Part shown: positions 1 to 11,727 of the stretch, piece by piece
Layout of the letters: every line of letters begins with the position of its first letter
Numbering within the stretch: the stretch's first letter is position 1
Assembly (NCBI GenBank): GCA_037952775.1
Contig: JBANAY010000003.1
Span: 26,288,001-26,352,000, forward strand
Direction of reading: 5' to 3'
DNA: 64,000 nucleotides
DNA from: Clonostachys chloroleuca
Taxonomy: Eukaryota > Ascomycota > Sordariomycetes > Hypocreales > Bionectriaceae
The notes under the pieces: generated by a model
What the model was told of the DNA's origin: nothing
The model's database searches: none
What the model saw: the letters and a program-made list of their open reading frames with translations, nothing else
Translations under genes and position numbers: made by a program

Positions 1-1103
1 CCTCCAAAGCCTGGAGCTCAGCCCTCCGATATGGAATCACAGGCGGCGAGGCTCCGAGGTCGTCCGTGAGCAACAAGAGACTCTCAACGCCCAGCGGAAA
101 GGCGAGGTCACACGCTACCTTTCGTCCATCATTAGCAGCCCACTGGCCTGGATCGACGATGAGGATCAGCAGGAGCAACTGTGGACTTGCGCTAGCAAAC
201 GCATGTCTGAGCGCTGCGGGAGAACCGCGATGGGGGAAGTGACTAGGTCGTGGCCCTTCGTTAGTGATGGGGTCGCGTATGAGTCCTTTGGTCTCATCAT
301 CAAGGAGCCGGCTCTCACTGGCGATTCACTTGGGTTCAAGACGTGGGGGTCATCCTATGTGCTGTCGCAACATCTTCCCGTTCTTGGGTCCACATCCCTC
401 TTCAAGTTGTTCGACGAATCTCTCGGTCAGCCTCGCCCAGACGTGTTGGAACTTGGATCTGGGACGGGGCTGTTGGGGTTGGCGGCGGCGGCACTGTGGA
501 AAGTGCCCGTTTGGCTGAGTGACTTGCCAAATATCGTACCTAATCTCGAGGAGAATGCTGAGAAGAACACAGCGCTCATCGAGGCAAGGGGAGGGTCGTT
601 GAAGGTTGGGGCCCTCACCTGGGGAGGTAAGGGTGAGGATGAGGTTGACCCGGAGCTGTTCGGCGAGCGCTTCAAGTTCAAGGTTCGTAGAGTCTCTTCA
701 GATATCTCATTGAGATCTTTCTCTTCCGAGCGAGAAAAGCTCGGTTTTGGTTACGACTTGTTGTATTTTACTTACCAGGAGGCTATAGATTGTCCTTGCA
801 GCGGACCCGCTGTACGACGACGAGCATCCAGGACTCCTTGCTTCTGCCATTGCGCAGAACCTCGCCCTGGATGTAGATGCGCGTGCCGTAGTCATGGTTC
901 CCCAGCGAGACGACACGACAAAGCGGCTCCTGGGAGATTTCAAAAAGGAGATGCTGGAACTCGACACGCCGCTGTACTGCATAGAGGAGGACGAACTTGC
1001 GGGTCAAGATGACTGGGTTGAAAATGAAGATGGTGGTAATGTGAGGTGCTGGTTGGGCGTATTTTCGAGAGGAGGATCACGGATGAGCGAAGTTGATCAA
1101 TGA
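1..1103 (+). CDS. Protein-lysine methyltransferase, EFM2/METTL21 type (5' partial)
   Basis: Seven-beta-strand AdoMet-dependent methyltransferase of the Methyltransf_16 family, likely modifying a lysine on a translation factor as yeast EFM2 does. The reading frame is open to the first base, so the N-terminus lies upstream of the window. Exons are <1-682 and 789-1103. The intron 683-788 starts with GTTCGT and ends TATAG; removing it restores the frame so that an ADPLYDDEHP motif follows the core. Visible landmarks are the SAM motif I LELGSGTGLLGLAAA, the post-I acidic SDLPNIVPNLEENA, and the NEDGGNVRCWLGVF C-terminal strand. Without splicing, the frame after 763 gives unrelated sequence. The exact substrate cannot be read from sequence, so the EFM2 assignment is by family resemblance only. 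Confidence 0.8.
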
Positions 1104-2343
1104 ATCATGGCTGATGATGGAGCAGGCAGATGAACATAGACTAGACTTGTAGACAGAGATAGACCATTAGACTAGAGTAGAAGGATAGAAGCAAATGATA
1201 AACATCTAGAGACCTTACTCGCTCCAACTAGATACTAGGCTAAGCCATTGTGAATACCAGGAAGGAGCGAGTAAGTGAGTAAGGAAACGTGAGTGGAGGC
1301 AGGCAGAGGAAGAGGCCTGGAAGAATCAGAGCCAGAGGTACTGGACAGGTACCGCGGCGTGGAGGCAGGGAGCAGAGAAGAAGTAAACCACAATCCTTTG
1401 TCGTATCAGTGACCTCCGGTTGTTGGCACTGGGAAGCATTTAGAGGATGCTTCCGCAAATCATCTGACCTTGATTTGATGCCCCCAGGCTGGCTCGAGTT
1501 GAGTCAGCGGCATCTGGAAGCTGTTTGCTGCCCTGAGCACAATCGACAAGTACCAGAGAGACGTTCCGCCAAAAGGACCCGATGCTGCAACTGGCCCAGG
1601 CTATCTCTCCCGAGCTATTCAAGACTGCCAAACCTGTCAGGTACCGGGTACCTCTTGAGATGGCTGAGATGCTCAGCTGGCGGTTGACGCACTGGGGCTT
1701 TCTCCGGGTCAACTCTACCCGCCGACCACCCACTACTTGCGTTTCCCTCCTTTGCTTCCGGCATGCAGCAAACATCAAACCTGAGCAAGTCCATAAACCC
1801 AGATTTAGGCTATTGTTCCTTCTGCAGTATACATCGGCCTTCCCATTCTCTCGCGCCTCGTGGCCCTCCCCCAATCGTCACATTCTCGTGACGAAAAAGC
1901 TTCACTGCCCGCCGCCTGACGAAACCGTCTGTGAATCGCAGAGACTGTGGATTGCGTGTTGTTTCTTCTGTAACGCCGCAGCCTCCTTGCCCCCACTGCT
2001 GCTCTTCAACACAGTTCTCCAGCGCAGTTGCTCGACCTCTCTTGTTCCAAACCCACTCGCCACCCATTCACACTCGCTTCACAGATGTTTGTACTCACCC
2101 GACTTGGCCTCAGTGTTGCCGGCATAAAGCCTAGCTTCCCTTGTATGGTGCGTCTCAGACGTGCTTATCGTCTCCGGCACTATTCGCTTATTTCTATTCT
2201 CCTATTCTATTTCTTGCTTTGGCGCTGCTATTCAGTTTCAGCGCACCACCCGGGTCTGAGAAAGGTAGGAGCCAGAAGCGAATCACAATTCAAAGAGACG
2301 AGACAGGATTTACAGCGCGAAGCAGCGACGACTTTTGTAGAAA
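1104..2343. other. Intergenic: 3' flank of methyltransferase, promoter/leader of next gene
   Basis: About 1.2 kb with no supported gene. The second half (about 1720-2215) is pyrimidine-rich with CT blocks, typical of a filamentous-fungus promoter and 5' leader for the + strand gene at 2344. A short GGTACC-rich palindromic patch lies near 1639-1655. Short open frames here lack codon structure or family resemblance. Confidence 0.6.
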
Positions 2344-4773
2344 ATGACTGGTATTTCTCAGTACAAACACGATGAGATTCGGTTCGTCCTCAGGGAGATC
2401 GTCAGAAAAACCAAGCTTCCTTCCATCAGCGAAGGCTTCTTCAACCGCTTCACCAAAACCCTGAATCCGAATCAGATTCGATATATCAAGAACAAATATG
2501 GAAAGGACCCTACTTTCAAGTGAGTAAAAGTCGATCCCATAGCATTGCCCTGCATCTATCGTCCACCGTCACAGCCTACATGGCCCATCGATCTTCTGGA
2601 ACGGCTTAGCTAATTGAATGTCTCTAGGAGTCCCATGATCAACTACCGCGGCGCGAACGCAGCCGACTTGGAAGACTCAGATAATCCTCAAGAAGAGAAG
2701 AGTGGTTGGGTAAATCATCCCCTGCTTCTTGCCACAGAGAATCACACTCCTCGCGAGCAGTGCCATAGCCCAGAACTGCCGGCATCACACAATCCGATCC
2801 CGGCAGGACCTTCTGTGCCAAACCCACCCACAACCACGAACGGTCATGAGGATCCAGTGTCTCTCGTCCCTGGTTGGGCGCAACGACGGGGGCAAGGGAT
2901 TTACTTCCAACCCACCAACCGTACATATCAACAGCCCCAAGATCTGAATATCCCCTCTCAAATCCTCCCAGCCGAGCCAGACCTCAGCCAACAACCATTA
3001 ATACCAGCCGCACAGGCAAGGTAAGCGCATTTCCTGACTGTCATCTCAGATATTATAATACGTGACTACTGACTAGCTGAAACCAGTAACATAGCCCAAA
3101 ACCCCGTCGGTTGGGTTCACCTTCCCTCCTCCCACTTTCCATATTACACACAGATGCCCGGGGCAAATACCGGATGGGGACCAGGAGCTCCCCAACTCTA
3201 TCCTGGATCTATCCACAGCTCTCCTGTCTTCTTTCCGGACAACTCCATGCCCATTTCGAACCTCCAGGCAGGGTACTATGGCGGCATTGAGCCCGTTCCT
3301 CAAGGATTTCACTACCCAACTCAGTCCCCACGCTTTGTCGATAGTACTTCTACGAATCAGTACGGAATTTCATCAATTCCAGATTCGATGTGGGCAAAGG
3401 CCAGTGCGGCTTCGCCATTGCCCGCTCGTGTATCTGCCGCCTCTAACAGACGAGATCGTCGTCATAACCCCTATTCAAGACCAACTGTAGGGCCAAATAC
3501 CCGACCCGCACACGGTACTGTATCACGACCCCCTTCACAAGTGGTTACAGAAAGTGATTCCCCGCTTCTAATTCCTTCCGGGTCTATGCCGCGATCTTCA
3601 CAAGTGATTCAAGAGAACGTCGTCTCCTCCCCACGCCCCAATGATGCCCCACCGAGAGCGCCTTCATCGAAAAAGGGTCAAACGGCCGCTACTTCCTCAT
3701 CGCGACCTGAATCTGCTATTCGAAATCGACGACGTAATGTGTCTGGGATAGGGTACAACGTTCACGGCATAAGGCCGCGCCGGATCGCAAAGGCCGCCCA
3801 TCTTACTCGGTTTCCCGACTCATACAATGGCGTTTTGAGTAACTTTGTCCACGACATGCGTGAACCAGTTACCGGTTTACCGGAACCGTCATTGCCGTCA
3901 CAAGCCACACGGAATCAGGACGGCGGAAGCAGCGGGGGCCACTTTGAGGACATCAACCTAGGTTCCGCTGTTGATCCTATTGCAAAATACACCAATTATC
4001 CTCCTTCAGAGTTTGAACATGCCGAGCTAAAGCCCGGCGGAGGCCCCAGCGCAACCCCGGAAGTTATTGAAACAGCTCCTTCTCTTACTGGTGCAGGCCC
4101 GTCTCTCAGCCTGCCGGCGAGCTCACAACCTCTGGGATCATCGAATCTTCTGGAATCTGTAGAATCCCCTTCTGAGTTTGTGCCAGTTCAGACCACCCCT
4201 TGTATTCCTTCGACGTCACTTTTCTTGCCTACTCCTTCTCAAACTATGATGTTCAAGCTCAACGCTACTGAGAGGAATGGTGAGAGGGACAAGGAAAAGG
4301 GCAAAGGTAAGGAAATAAGCAATGAAGTCTTAGAAGCCAGGGAGATGAGACGACGGCAGGAGATTATTCGAAATAACAATATTCAAACTGCGCTGAATCA
4401 GATGTTTCAGAGGGACGAAGCATTGCGCCGCGTAGCGGGCAAGCAGGAAGCAGCTCAGGCTGCGGTTGAGGCGCAGAACCCACCTAAACCCCAAGGAGAG
4501 AGTGCAAGCCAGCTCCTCACTCATGGAGAATACCAGGGTTGCACCAAATCCCACCACCAGGTTGAAACCTCAGCCTCGAGATCAGACACGCTGCCTCTTG
4601 ACCAGGTTGTTCTCCAGCCTCTATCGCCTGGCCAGTCTTCGAAGAACATCACATATGAGGAGATGAAGTCCTGGGGTGAGGGCGTGGTTGGAAGCGATGT
4701 GTTGCGTGAAACTCTCCCCTCTCTGGACTGTGACGCACCCATTGACTCAACTGAGCGGGTGGTTGAGCTATAG
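2344..4773 (+). CDS. Unknown protein, short conserved-looking N-terminus and long disordered tail
   Basis: Three exons: 2344-2519, 2628-3020 and 3087-4773, giving 751 residues. The joins keep frame with GTGAGT..CTAG and GTAAGC..CCAG introns. The first 60 or so residues are compact and basic (for example YKHDEIRFVLREIV, then FNRFTKTLNPNQIRYIKNKY), resembling a small helical domain I do not recognise. The rest is rich in Ser, Pro, Asn and Gln and probably disordered. It is interrupted by an Arg-rich patch near the middle (RNRRRNVSGIGYNVHG then RPRRIAKAAHLTRFPD) and a charged helix-prone stretch of Lys, Glu and Arg near residues 590-640. No catalytic or zinc motifs are visible. A nuclear or scaffold role is only a guess. 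It faces the next gene tail to tail. Confidence 0.75.
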
Positions 4774-5593
4774 TGAGCATTGGTGCAGACCAAAGGCAAC
4801 GTCGTTGGGATAGAGATACAACATCAACCTATCTTGAAACCTAACAGTTTCAACATCAAGGTTTATGACCCAGGGTGGGAAGAACCCTGACACGATCATT
4901 AGGGTGGTTTATGTTACTCGGATCTACCGCTACGGGTAACACTTTTGAGCAAGGCGCATCTTGGAGCAAAGGCGTTTTTTGCATACTGGGCATTCTGGTC
5001 AGTGTTTCGGGGAACAGGTATAGGGAGCTTTGCAGTAATTCATCCAGTTTAGTGTGTTACTTTTTGCTATTTCCTTCGCTCTTCTGTTATTTCTGCTGAA
5101 TTGTTTTTTTTTAAAGTACACACTGCTTTGAGTCATCATCAACATTTGAAAATACTCAAGGAAAGGTCTCGTCACTACCATTCAAAAAAAAAAAGTTCTT
5201 GAAAAACACAAATAAATAACATGTCGAAAAAAAAGCCATAACGAGTCAAAGCCCGGTGATAGACTCTCATTCTCTCCTCCTCTTTTTTTTTCTGTGACCC
5301 TTCCTTTTCACGCTGTTTAATGCTGGATTCATAAAGTCAGGGTATCAAGTGCACAAAATTAGACCGCCCGCTTGCGACGGACTCGTGCCAAATCTCGTCT
5401 CAGTAAAATTGGAAAGAAAAAACATTATTTCATAAGAATCGAAAGTCGTTTGAAACGTAATACGCACTTTGGCGTCTGTTTATGTGTATAAATATAGGTT
5501 GTAGTCATAAATCGTCGATGGGACGTAAATATTGGAGGCGGGAATGGTAATCGGGAATTTGGTATATGTCAAATACGTGGGCGGATTCCTTGT
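4774..5593. other. Convergent 3' intergenic region
   Basis: About 820 bp between two converging genes. It is AT-rich with homopolymer tracts (T run near 5103-5112, A run near 5183-5194) and an AATAAA-like element near 5211, consistent with 3' UTRs and polyadenylation signals for both strands. No coding signal is visible. Confidence 0.6.
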
Positions 5594-8145
5594 CTAAACG
5601 ACGATGCTGACGTTTCTTCGAGTTTCAACCTCGTCAATGGAGAATTGAAACACGAATCTGAAGAGTTCGCGGAGATAGGTGTATCGATGGGAGGACTTGC
5701 TGACAACAAATATCGCTTTGGCCATATCATAGGCAGAGACGCGCTTGCCTCGAGGAGGTAGGGGATGATGTCGCGGGATGATGGTGTCAGTGAGGACAGA
5801 GTTCTTGTATTGTTGTAGGAGGGTTGTGTGGCTAGAGAGGGGCCCGAAGGCACCAGTTGGTAGGCTATCGACAAACTTCTGTAAGACCAGAGAGCCTGAC
5901 TTGGGGTCGACGACGGAGTCACGGTTAAAGCCAAGATTCATTGCCGCACGAAGGACCAACACCTTGGCGCGAGCAATGTTGGGATCTTCGGCTGTGGCAG
6001 TAGTTGTAGCTGTGCTAGAAGTTCTGGTACTTCCGTGGGAGTAACTCGACAAATTCGAAGCATTGCTTGACCATCTTCCAGCGCGGCCACTGTCGCTAGA
6101 AGTGCCCAAGACCATGATGTTAGGCATTTGAGGTGATCTGCTCTCAGGCGAAACTGGGGTATCTTCGAACTCAGTCACTGGAGTCTCAGGAATAAAAGCC
6201 GGAAGAGTGTTCCTTTGACGTTCCCTCTCTCGCTCACGTTCCCGTTCTTTTTCTCGCTCCTGCTCACGCTCACGCTCACGATTATCTTGGCGAGCACTCT
6301 TTACGCTCTCACGTTTTGAATGAGCTGAACGGACGGATGTTCGGCTCTCACGGCCGCTTTGATCGACTGGCTGGTGAGCGAAGAAATTCGTTTGTGTAGG
6401 GCGAGGAGTGTTACGGTCAGGGTGAACTTGTGTCCAGCCGTGACGGAAAATTTCCATGAGGTCCCAACAGGCCTGTACGGCAGAGGATAGCAGTTCCTCG
6501 TCAGGCGGCCGACCTTCACGGCTGTTCTGTCGTAAATTGAATAGCATCTCGGCAAGACCCCAACATGCGCGCAGCAGCTGGTCCGTTTCGTCTTCTGTAT
6601 CGCCTCTTTGTCTCATTAAACGATGGCAGAGGGTGATGTAGAAGTCCAGAGTCCTCTCCCGGAAGACCTCTGGAAGGTGCTGGCTATCCTGAGCACTATA
6701 GAGGCTGGGCAGATATGATGGTAAGCAGGTATTTTCAATGGAGACAACGGATTTGGCTTACTGGTTATTCAGCTCGAAGCTCACTCGCAGCACGGAGTCA
6801 GCTGCCTCATCTTTTCGCTGTCTGACATCAAAAAGGGCTTGGCAGAAATCGCGACATAAATCAAGGCTAATTCTGACGTTCAAAGATTCTGATTCGCCAT
6901 CTTTATAGTCGTAGAGTCGCTGGCACAGTTTCCAACAGGTTCTCCATGCCCTCTCGTGTGCATCGGGAGTACCAGAGCTATTGAACACCCTAGTCCGATG
7001 AATGGAGCTCAGAGTTGCCAAGGTGTTGCACAAGGTCCAACATTCTTGAAGAGCTGTCCGTAATGCAGCAACCTCAGGGTTTTCTGGAGCATAATGCAGT
7101 TTGTGAACAGAGTAATCATCGTCGTCATCACCTTCAGCCTCTGTTTGTTCATCGATTTCTTTCCACGTGGTTAGAATAGGTGGTTCTAGGGACCTGAGTT
7201 GTCAGGACTCACTCTCAAGACTGCTAGTGCTACTTGAGCGCAGCCGTTGGTTCTCTTCCATCATATCTTGCAGATCCTGAGCTCGGGGCGTGGCACTGTC
7301 AATACTGTATCTGACAGGTTTGACGTCCGTGGAGAGTATGGGTCTGGACGGCTGCTCCTTGCGCTAGAAGAAAGATTAACTTTACTGCGACGCTGACATG
7401 AATGCATCATTCTTTTCTCACATCTGGCGGGCTCCCATTTAGGACTGCCAATGCTTCCTCATTGGCCTTGGGGGAGCCTTTGCTGTTAGACTGGCTCGAT
7501 TGAGAGGATGCTTCAGAAGACTTCTGTCTTGGAAATTAGTAACTGCTTCTTCCTGTTTCCTTTGTCTGTGGAGATCACTCACCCAGCTGGCAAAGCTCTC
7601 GGGGGCGTGAATCACAGAGACCGCCTCTTCACTGGGCTGTCTCGCGGCGTCTGGAAGAAAGGTATTGAGCATCAGAATCTACGAGACAACCAGTGTTAGT
7701 AATAAGTGCCATGCCATGGGTACCAAGATTCTGACAAACCTCTGAACGGGGTTGGTCTAGTCCCCTCTCCCCTTCACTTGTGTGCTCGTAATGCAGATCC
7801 TCCGACGCTTCATCCTCAATCTCTGTTATCTCTGTGCCGTTCGATGTCACCGGTGATGGGCCGACAATGTCGCTTGGACTTAATAGGTGCATCGAATTGG
7901 AGGAGATTCTGTTGACGGAGCTTGGGCGAAGGGTAGAAGAGTCGGTCGAAGGTGGAGGAGAGGAACTGGAAATTGGTCAAATCAGCCACCGTCCTGGCAA
8001 GAAGAAGGTCTAATGCGTGGTTCTTGTCATACACTACTCTCGAGGGGCGGAAGCCCTCATTGTCTGAAGCGGACATGTCTGCGAACGAGCCGAATGGGAA
8101 GCGCAAGTTTCCAGTTGAGGATCGCAGAGGGGCCTCGAGAGCCAT
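5594..8145 (-). CDS. Conserved fungal protein of unknown function, seven exons
   Basis: Seven exons on the minus strand: 8145-8033, 7965-7740, 7678-7583, 7523-7422, 7363-7213, 7158-6762 and 6704-5594, giving 731 residues. Every join keeps frame; introns are 54-67 bp. The N-terminal 270 residues are Ser/Pro/Glu-rich and disordered, with an acidic DDDDD tract just before the ordered part. A helical region of about 200 residues follows, with repeated Trp/Cys-containing helices (ALQECWTLCNTLATLSS, AWRTCWKLCQRLYDY, QACWDLMEIFRHGW) that look like one alpha-helical domain. Next comes a highly charged Arg-Glu dipeptide run (+ strand about 6220-6290), then a C-terminal ordered block ending FRFVFQFSIDEVETRR. 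I do not recognise a named function. Its start is preceded by 5.6 kb without genes, suggesting an elaborate promoter. Exon 4 uses the second of two close acceptors (CAAG/ACAG), because the first gives a stop. Confidence 0.8.
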
Positions 8146-9204
8146 GGTGTAGATATAAGCAATTCACCGATAAATTAATTTGGCCAAGGGTTCCCAGCTG
8201 AAGATGCGCAAAGCAGCCGGTCAGACAGAATGCCTTGGGTCAGAAACTGCGCCGCCGGTGAAATGGCATTCGCATGAAGCTCGTTACACTGAGGTGTGAA
8301 GATAGCTAGAAAGTCTAGCTATACGGGTAGCTAGAGCTTGTCGTTGTTTCCGTTGCCGATCCTGGCGCGCTTGCTGGGTCGCAGGTTTGGGCCTCGCTCG
8401 CGGCTAGGATGGGATCGAGGTGAGGTGAGGTGGGCGGACGAGGTCTCGGTCGCGGCGGCCAGTTGCTTTTTACGGCAACAGCACAGCAGCAGCTCGGTGG
8501 GCTGTAACCTGGCCAGGCAGAATTGCTCACAGCCAGCTGCGCACGGAGAGAAATTGAAGGAGGGAGAGATGAGCAGCCGCGGATGATGGATCTCGGAAGA
8601 GCTTGATGCTTGTTTTTAGAAAAGAATGACCCAGCTCTCCTCTTACTGCCCCAACCAACAGGACAGAAGGAAACCAGCAGAATCTGAACACGGGCTAATC
8701 CAGCACAGCACAACACATTACAGCGCAGCCAGCCCGGTTAAGACGTGCGTGGGTGGAATAGCGGCGCGGGGAGAGAGCCAGGCTCTGCAGGGTGGGCGGC
8801 TAAGCTAAGACCTAACAGTCATTCACAGGCGACAGGGAATGGAGAAAGTTGTGATGACCCTGGCCGTGCTCTGGAGACTTGTTGGTTGGCTTGGCCAATG
8901 AAGCAGTTGTGCCGCTCCTCTCAAGACTGGTCCCCACTGCCGGGGGGGACGTGATCCTTGAAGCCCAAATGGAGGGTGTGGCTACCGCGAGGAGACAGTA
9001 GACAGGCAGCGGTACATGCATTAGGAACAAAGTCTACATGGCTCATGTGCTGAAATCGCATCGAGGTGGTGGGACGGATCGAATCTCAGCAGGTCGCGAG
9101 GCTTGAGACCCTTCAGATGGGCGAATCCTTTCGGATCATTTCGGTTACCAAGAGGGTCTCCCTCGATGCTGCAACTTTGCTGAGGTCGGGAAGGAGCGAG
9201 CTTG

Positions 9205-9316
9205 AGGTACCTATAGCAGAAAGCGTCTATAACAGGCAGTACCTGAATTGCTAGCAGCCTGCCCCTGGATTTTGCCAGGAGTCGGCCGTGAGTGATAGTG
9301 GCTACCTAGGTACCTT
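9205..9316. repeat. Cluster of GGTACC/TACCTAGGTA palindromic motifs
   Basis: Several copies of a short self-complementary motif (AGGTACCTAT near 9206, CTACCTAGGTACCT near 9303, GGGTACCTTG near 9329 and TAGTACCTAA near 9429). A related copy sits at about 30967-30980 in another long intergenic region. They could be binding-site palindromes or a short dispersed intergenic repeat; sequence alone does not decide. Confidence 0.45.
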
Positions 9317-11601
9317 ACCTATTGCTGGGTACCTTGCGCTATCCTTGCTGAGACTATCTCTCTCTCTCGGGTTGGTGCCCTCCCGTTCAGCTCGATGCAC
9401 TCTGGACTACGGCTTATACTTCCTATCTAGTACCTAATGACAGCAAGCGATGATAGGCAGATGCTTATGCTACTGCATTGAGGCTCCAGCATGAATTAAG
9501 ATTGACCGACACAGGACTGCGGGCGGCAAGGCACCTGATTGTGTCCTGATCGCCCAGTCAGCACTGACCTATCTGCCCAAAGTGATGGTGGTCGTGAGTG
9601 GATGGCAGTTTGAACCAACAGACCAGACCAGACCAGCCACCACATCTATCGACTTAACGAGTGTTCGGCCTAGCATCGAAATCCAGCTGTCATTTTCACT
9701 AGGGTGTCCCAGTGGACACTCACGCAGTCGTTCTGCTGTTGGTTGTGATGGTGCAGACAACTAGCACCCAGAGCCAGGGTCAATTTCGCCGGCCTCGGTT
9801 CCAGCAAGATGGTATGGCTTACCAGCATGAATCCTGCTGTTGGAATGGAGGCTAATGCAATTCGATATCTGCCCGGCTACAGTGAGCGCGGCCGAGCCAT
9901 ATTCAAATTGAAGGAGACGGTATCCCACCTACCTACATTATAGTACATACACGACGACACACGTTCGTCGGCTCACCGCACCAACCGGAAGCCAAAGAAG
10001 GAATTCTTACCCCCACCACCGCCGTCTATGTGATGGACTATGTCATGGAAACGCAAGTGCCTCCCCCGTTGCAATCTGAGGCTTGGACCACCTGGTATGG
10101 TCTCGTCTGCGCTGCAAGAAGGGAAGCGCGGCGTCCAGTCCCAGACTAGAGCAGGCCGACAGTAGTTGCATCTGTCCAGCGCCTAAAGTGGATCCAATGG
10201 GAATTAGAATCCCAGTCTGCTATTCAGTGGGGTGCTGTTTCTTCACCTGTAACAGCGCATCGCAGGGAACCGGGGGCTGACGGCCGGTGCACTAGTCTTC
10301 TGTGTGGCTCCAAAACCGCCGGGACCAGATCGCCGGGTTCGTCAGGTCAGAAGAGCGACAAGGGCAGAGGCCAGCCACAGCAAGACAGAACATGTGCGAC
10401 CTCGTCTGGCGGCCAGCACCAGGCAACTTCCAGTAGATCCGAGTGACAATCCCTTCGTGTCTATTTTAGCGCATCTCCTGACTCTGGCTCTGGACCTTGG
10501 ACCTGGGATTTTAGCTACATTAGCATCGTGCTTTGTTCCGTAGGCGGATAGTCCGTCACCCATGCCACGGATGGACATGCATGTCTTCGGTCCCAACAGG
10601 AGGTAGTGATGGCTACGTGAGACGGACCAGTGTCCTCCTTCCCGGAAGTATTGTTGCATACACCAATGGCTTCCTGGCATATTCCGTCTGCGATGCATAG
10701 GTCCAGTTCCTTCTCTGCAAACCACGCGCGAGCAAATCAAGATGGATGATGCAACTCGGCTTTATCTGGAGGTGGTTAGGTCACCACGCGGCGGGCAGCC
10801 CTACGTGGTGTTTTGTTGGTACACCACATACATACTTGCAAACAGCACATATGCAGACGTACATAAACAGAGTCTACATATGCTTGTCAGACGGAGCATG
10901 ATTGGACCCATCGATAGCCCTACCTCTTTGCTCCAAGCAGAGTTGCGGCCTGGCAGAGGAGGGTGACCTGGCATGCTCTCCATAGGCGATGGCAGCCGGC
11001 TGTATTTCCGCATCTGCACCAACAATCAGCTGGATGTTACGAGTCATTTCCGGACAGCCCAGCTCGCAGCAGAGGACCCCAAGGCAACAAGCGCAAGGCT
11101 TGACCGACACCTGAGCATGGACACTCATTCACGTCGTCCCTCCTCACCCCGCTAACGTGTCCGCAGAAGCTTGTAAGATGCAAGACTTGGGAGTAGCTGC
11201 TTTAGCTGTTTGGTGCCCCGGGTGGTGGGGAAGAGCCACTTGGCGGTTGGCTGAGACTTCTCGGTTAAGCGCCGACATGTGCCCAAGCCCATGCAGCCCC
11301 ACGCGTTGGCGACGCCCCCAATTGCTCTTAGCAGCATGAACCATCGTGTGAATGGCTCAGTCGTGCTGGCATTCCACCTTTTTCCTTCCTCTCACCACTT
11401 CCGCTGGGCCAGGACTCGTCCTCGCCTTATTTTGACTTTGCTTTTTTTCCTGCGATCTTTTCAGCTGTCTGTCCCGGAGCTAAGGTTTTGCGCGGGAAGC
11501 GAGTCTCCCCATTCTCCGAGACCGCCTCGTCTGCCCCTCTAGTATGGTCTGTTGTGTGCATATCGCCCTCTCGCTGTCTCTTTTTTTGATATCCTCTCCT
11601 C

Positions 11602-11727
11602 ATGTTGCACAAAGAGGAATTGGGTACATCTGACAGGCCAGCCAACATTTTGACTCACATTGGCTGGGGTGACGACCCTTATTCACAGAGGATCGGCCAG
11701 TGGATCCCACCCTGGTGGCAACGGTAA
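11602..11727 (+). other. Possible small ORF (41 codons) downstream of a CT-rich block
   Basis: An ATG follows directly on a pyrimidine-rich stretch (about 11390-11600) that looks like a fungal promoter or leader. The frame encodes 41 residues including GWGDDPYSQRIG and a Trp-rich end (QWIPPWWQR), then TAA. A GGTAATG that could serve as a 5' splice site overlaps the stop, so it might instead be the first exon of a larger gene, but I found no convincing partner exon. Low confidence; it may be chance. Confidence 0.2.

Noticed and set aside
1289..2127. ORFs of 130-180 codons in the leader region of the second gene
   Set aside because: CT-rich promoter composition, no motifs, and inconsistent with the strong start at 2344.
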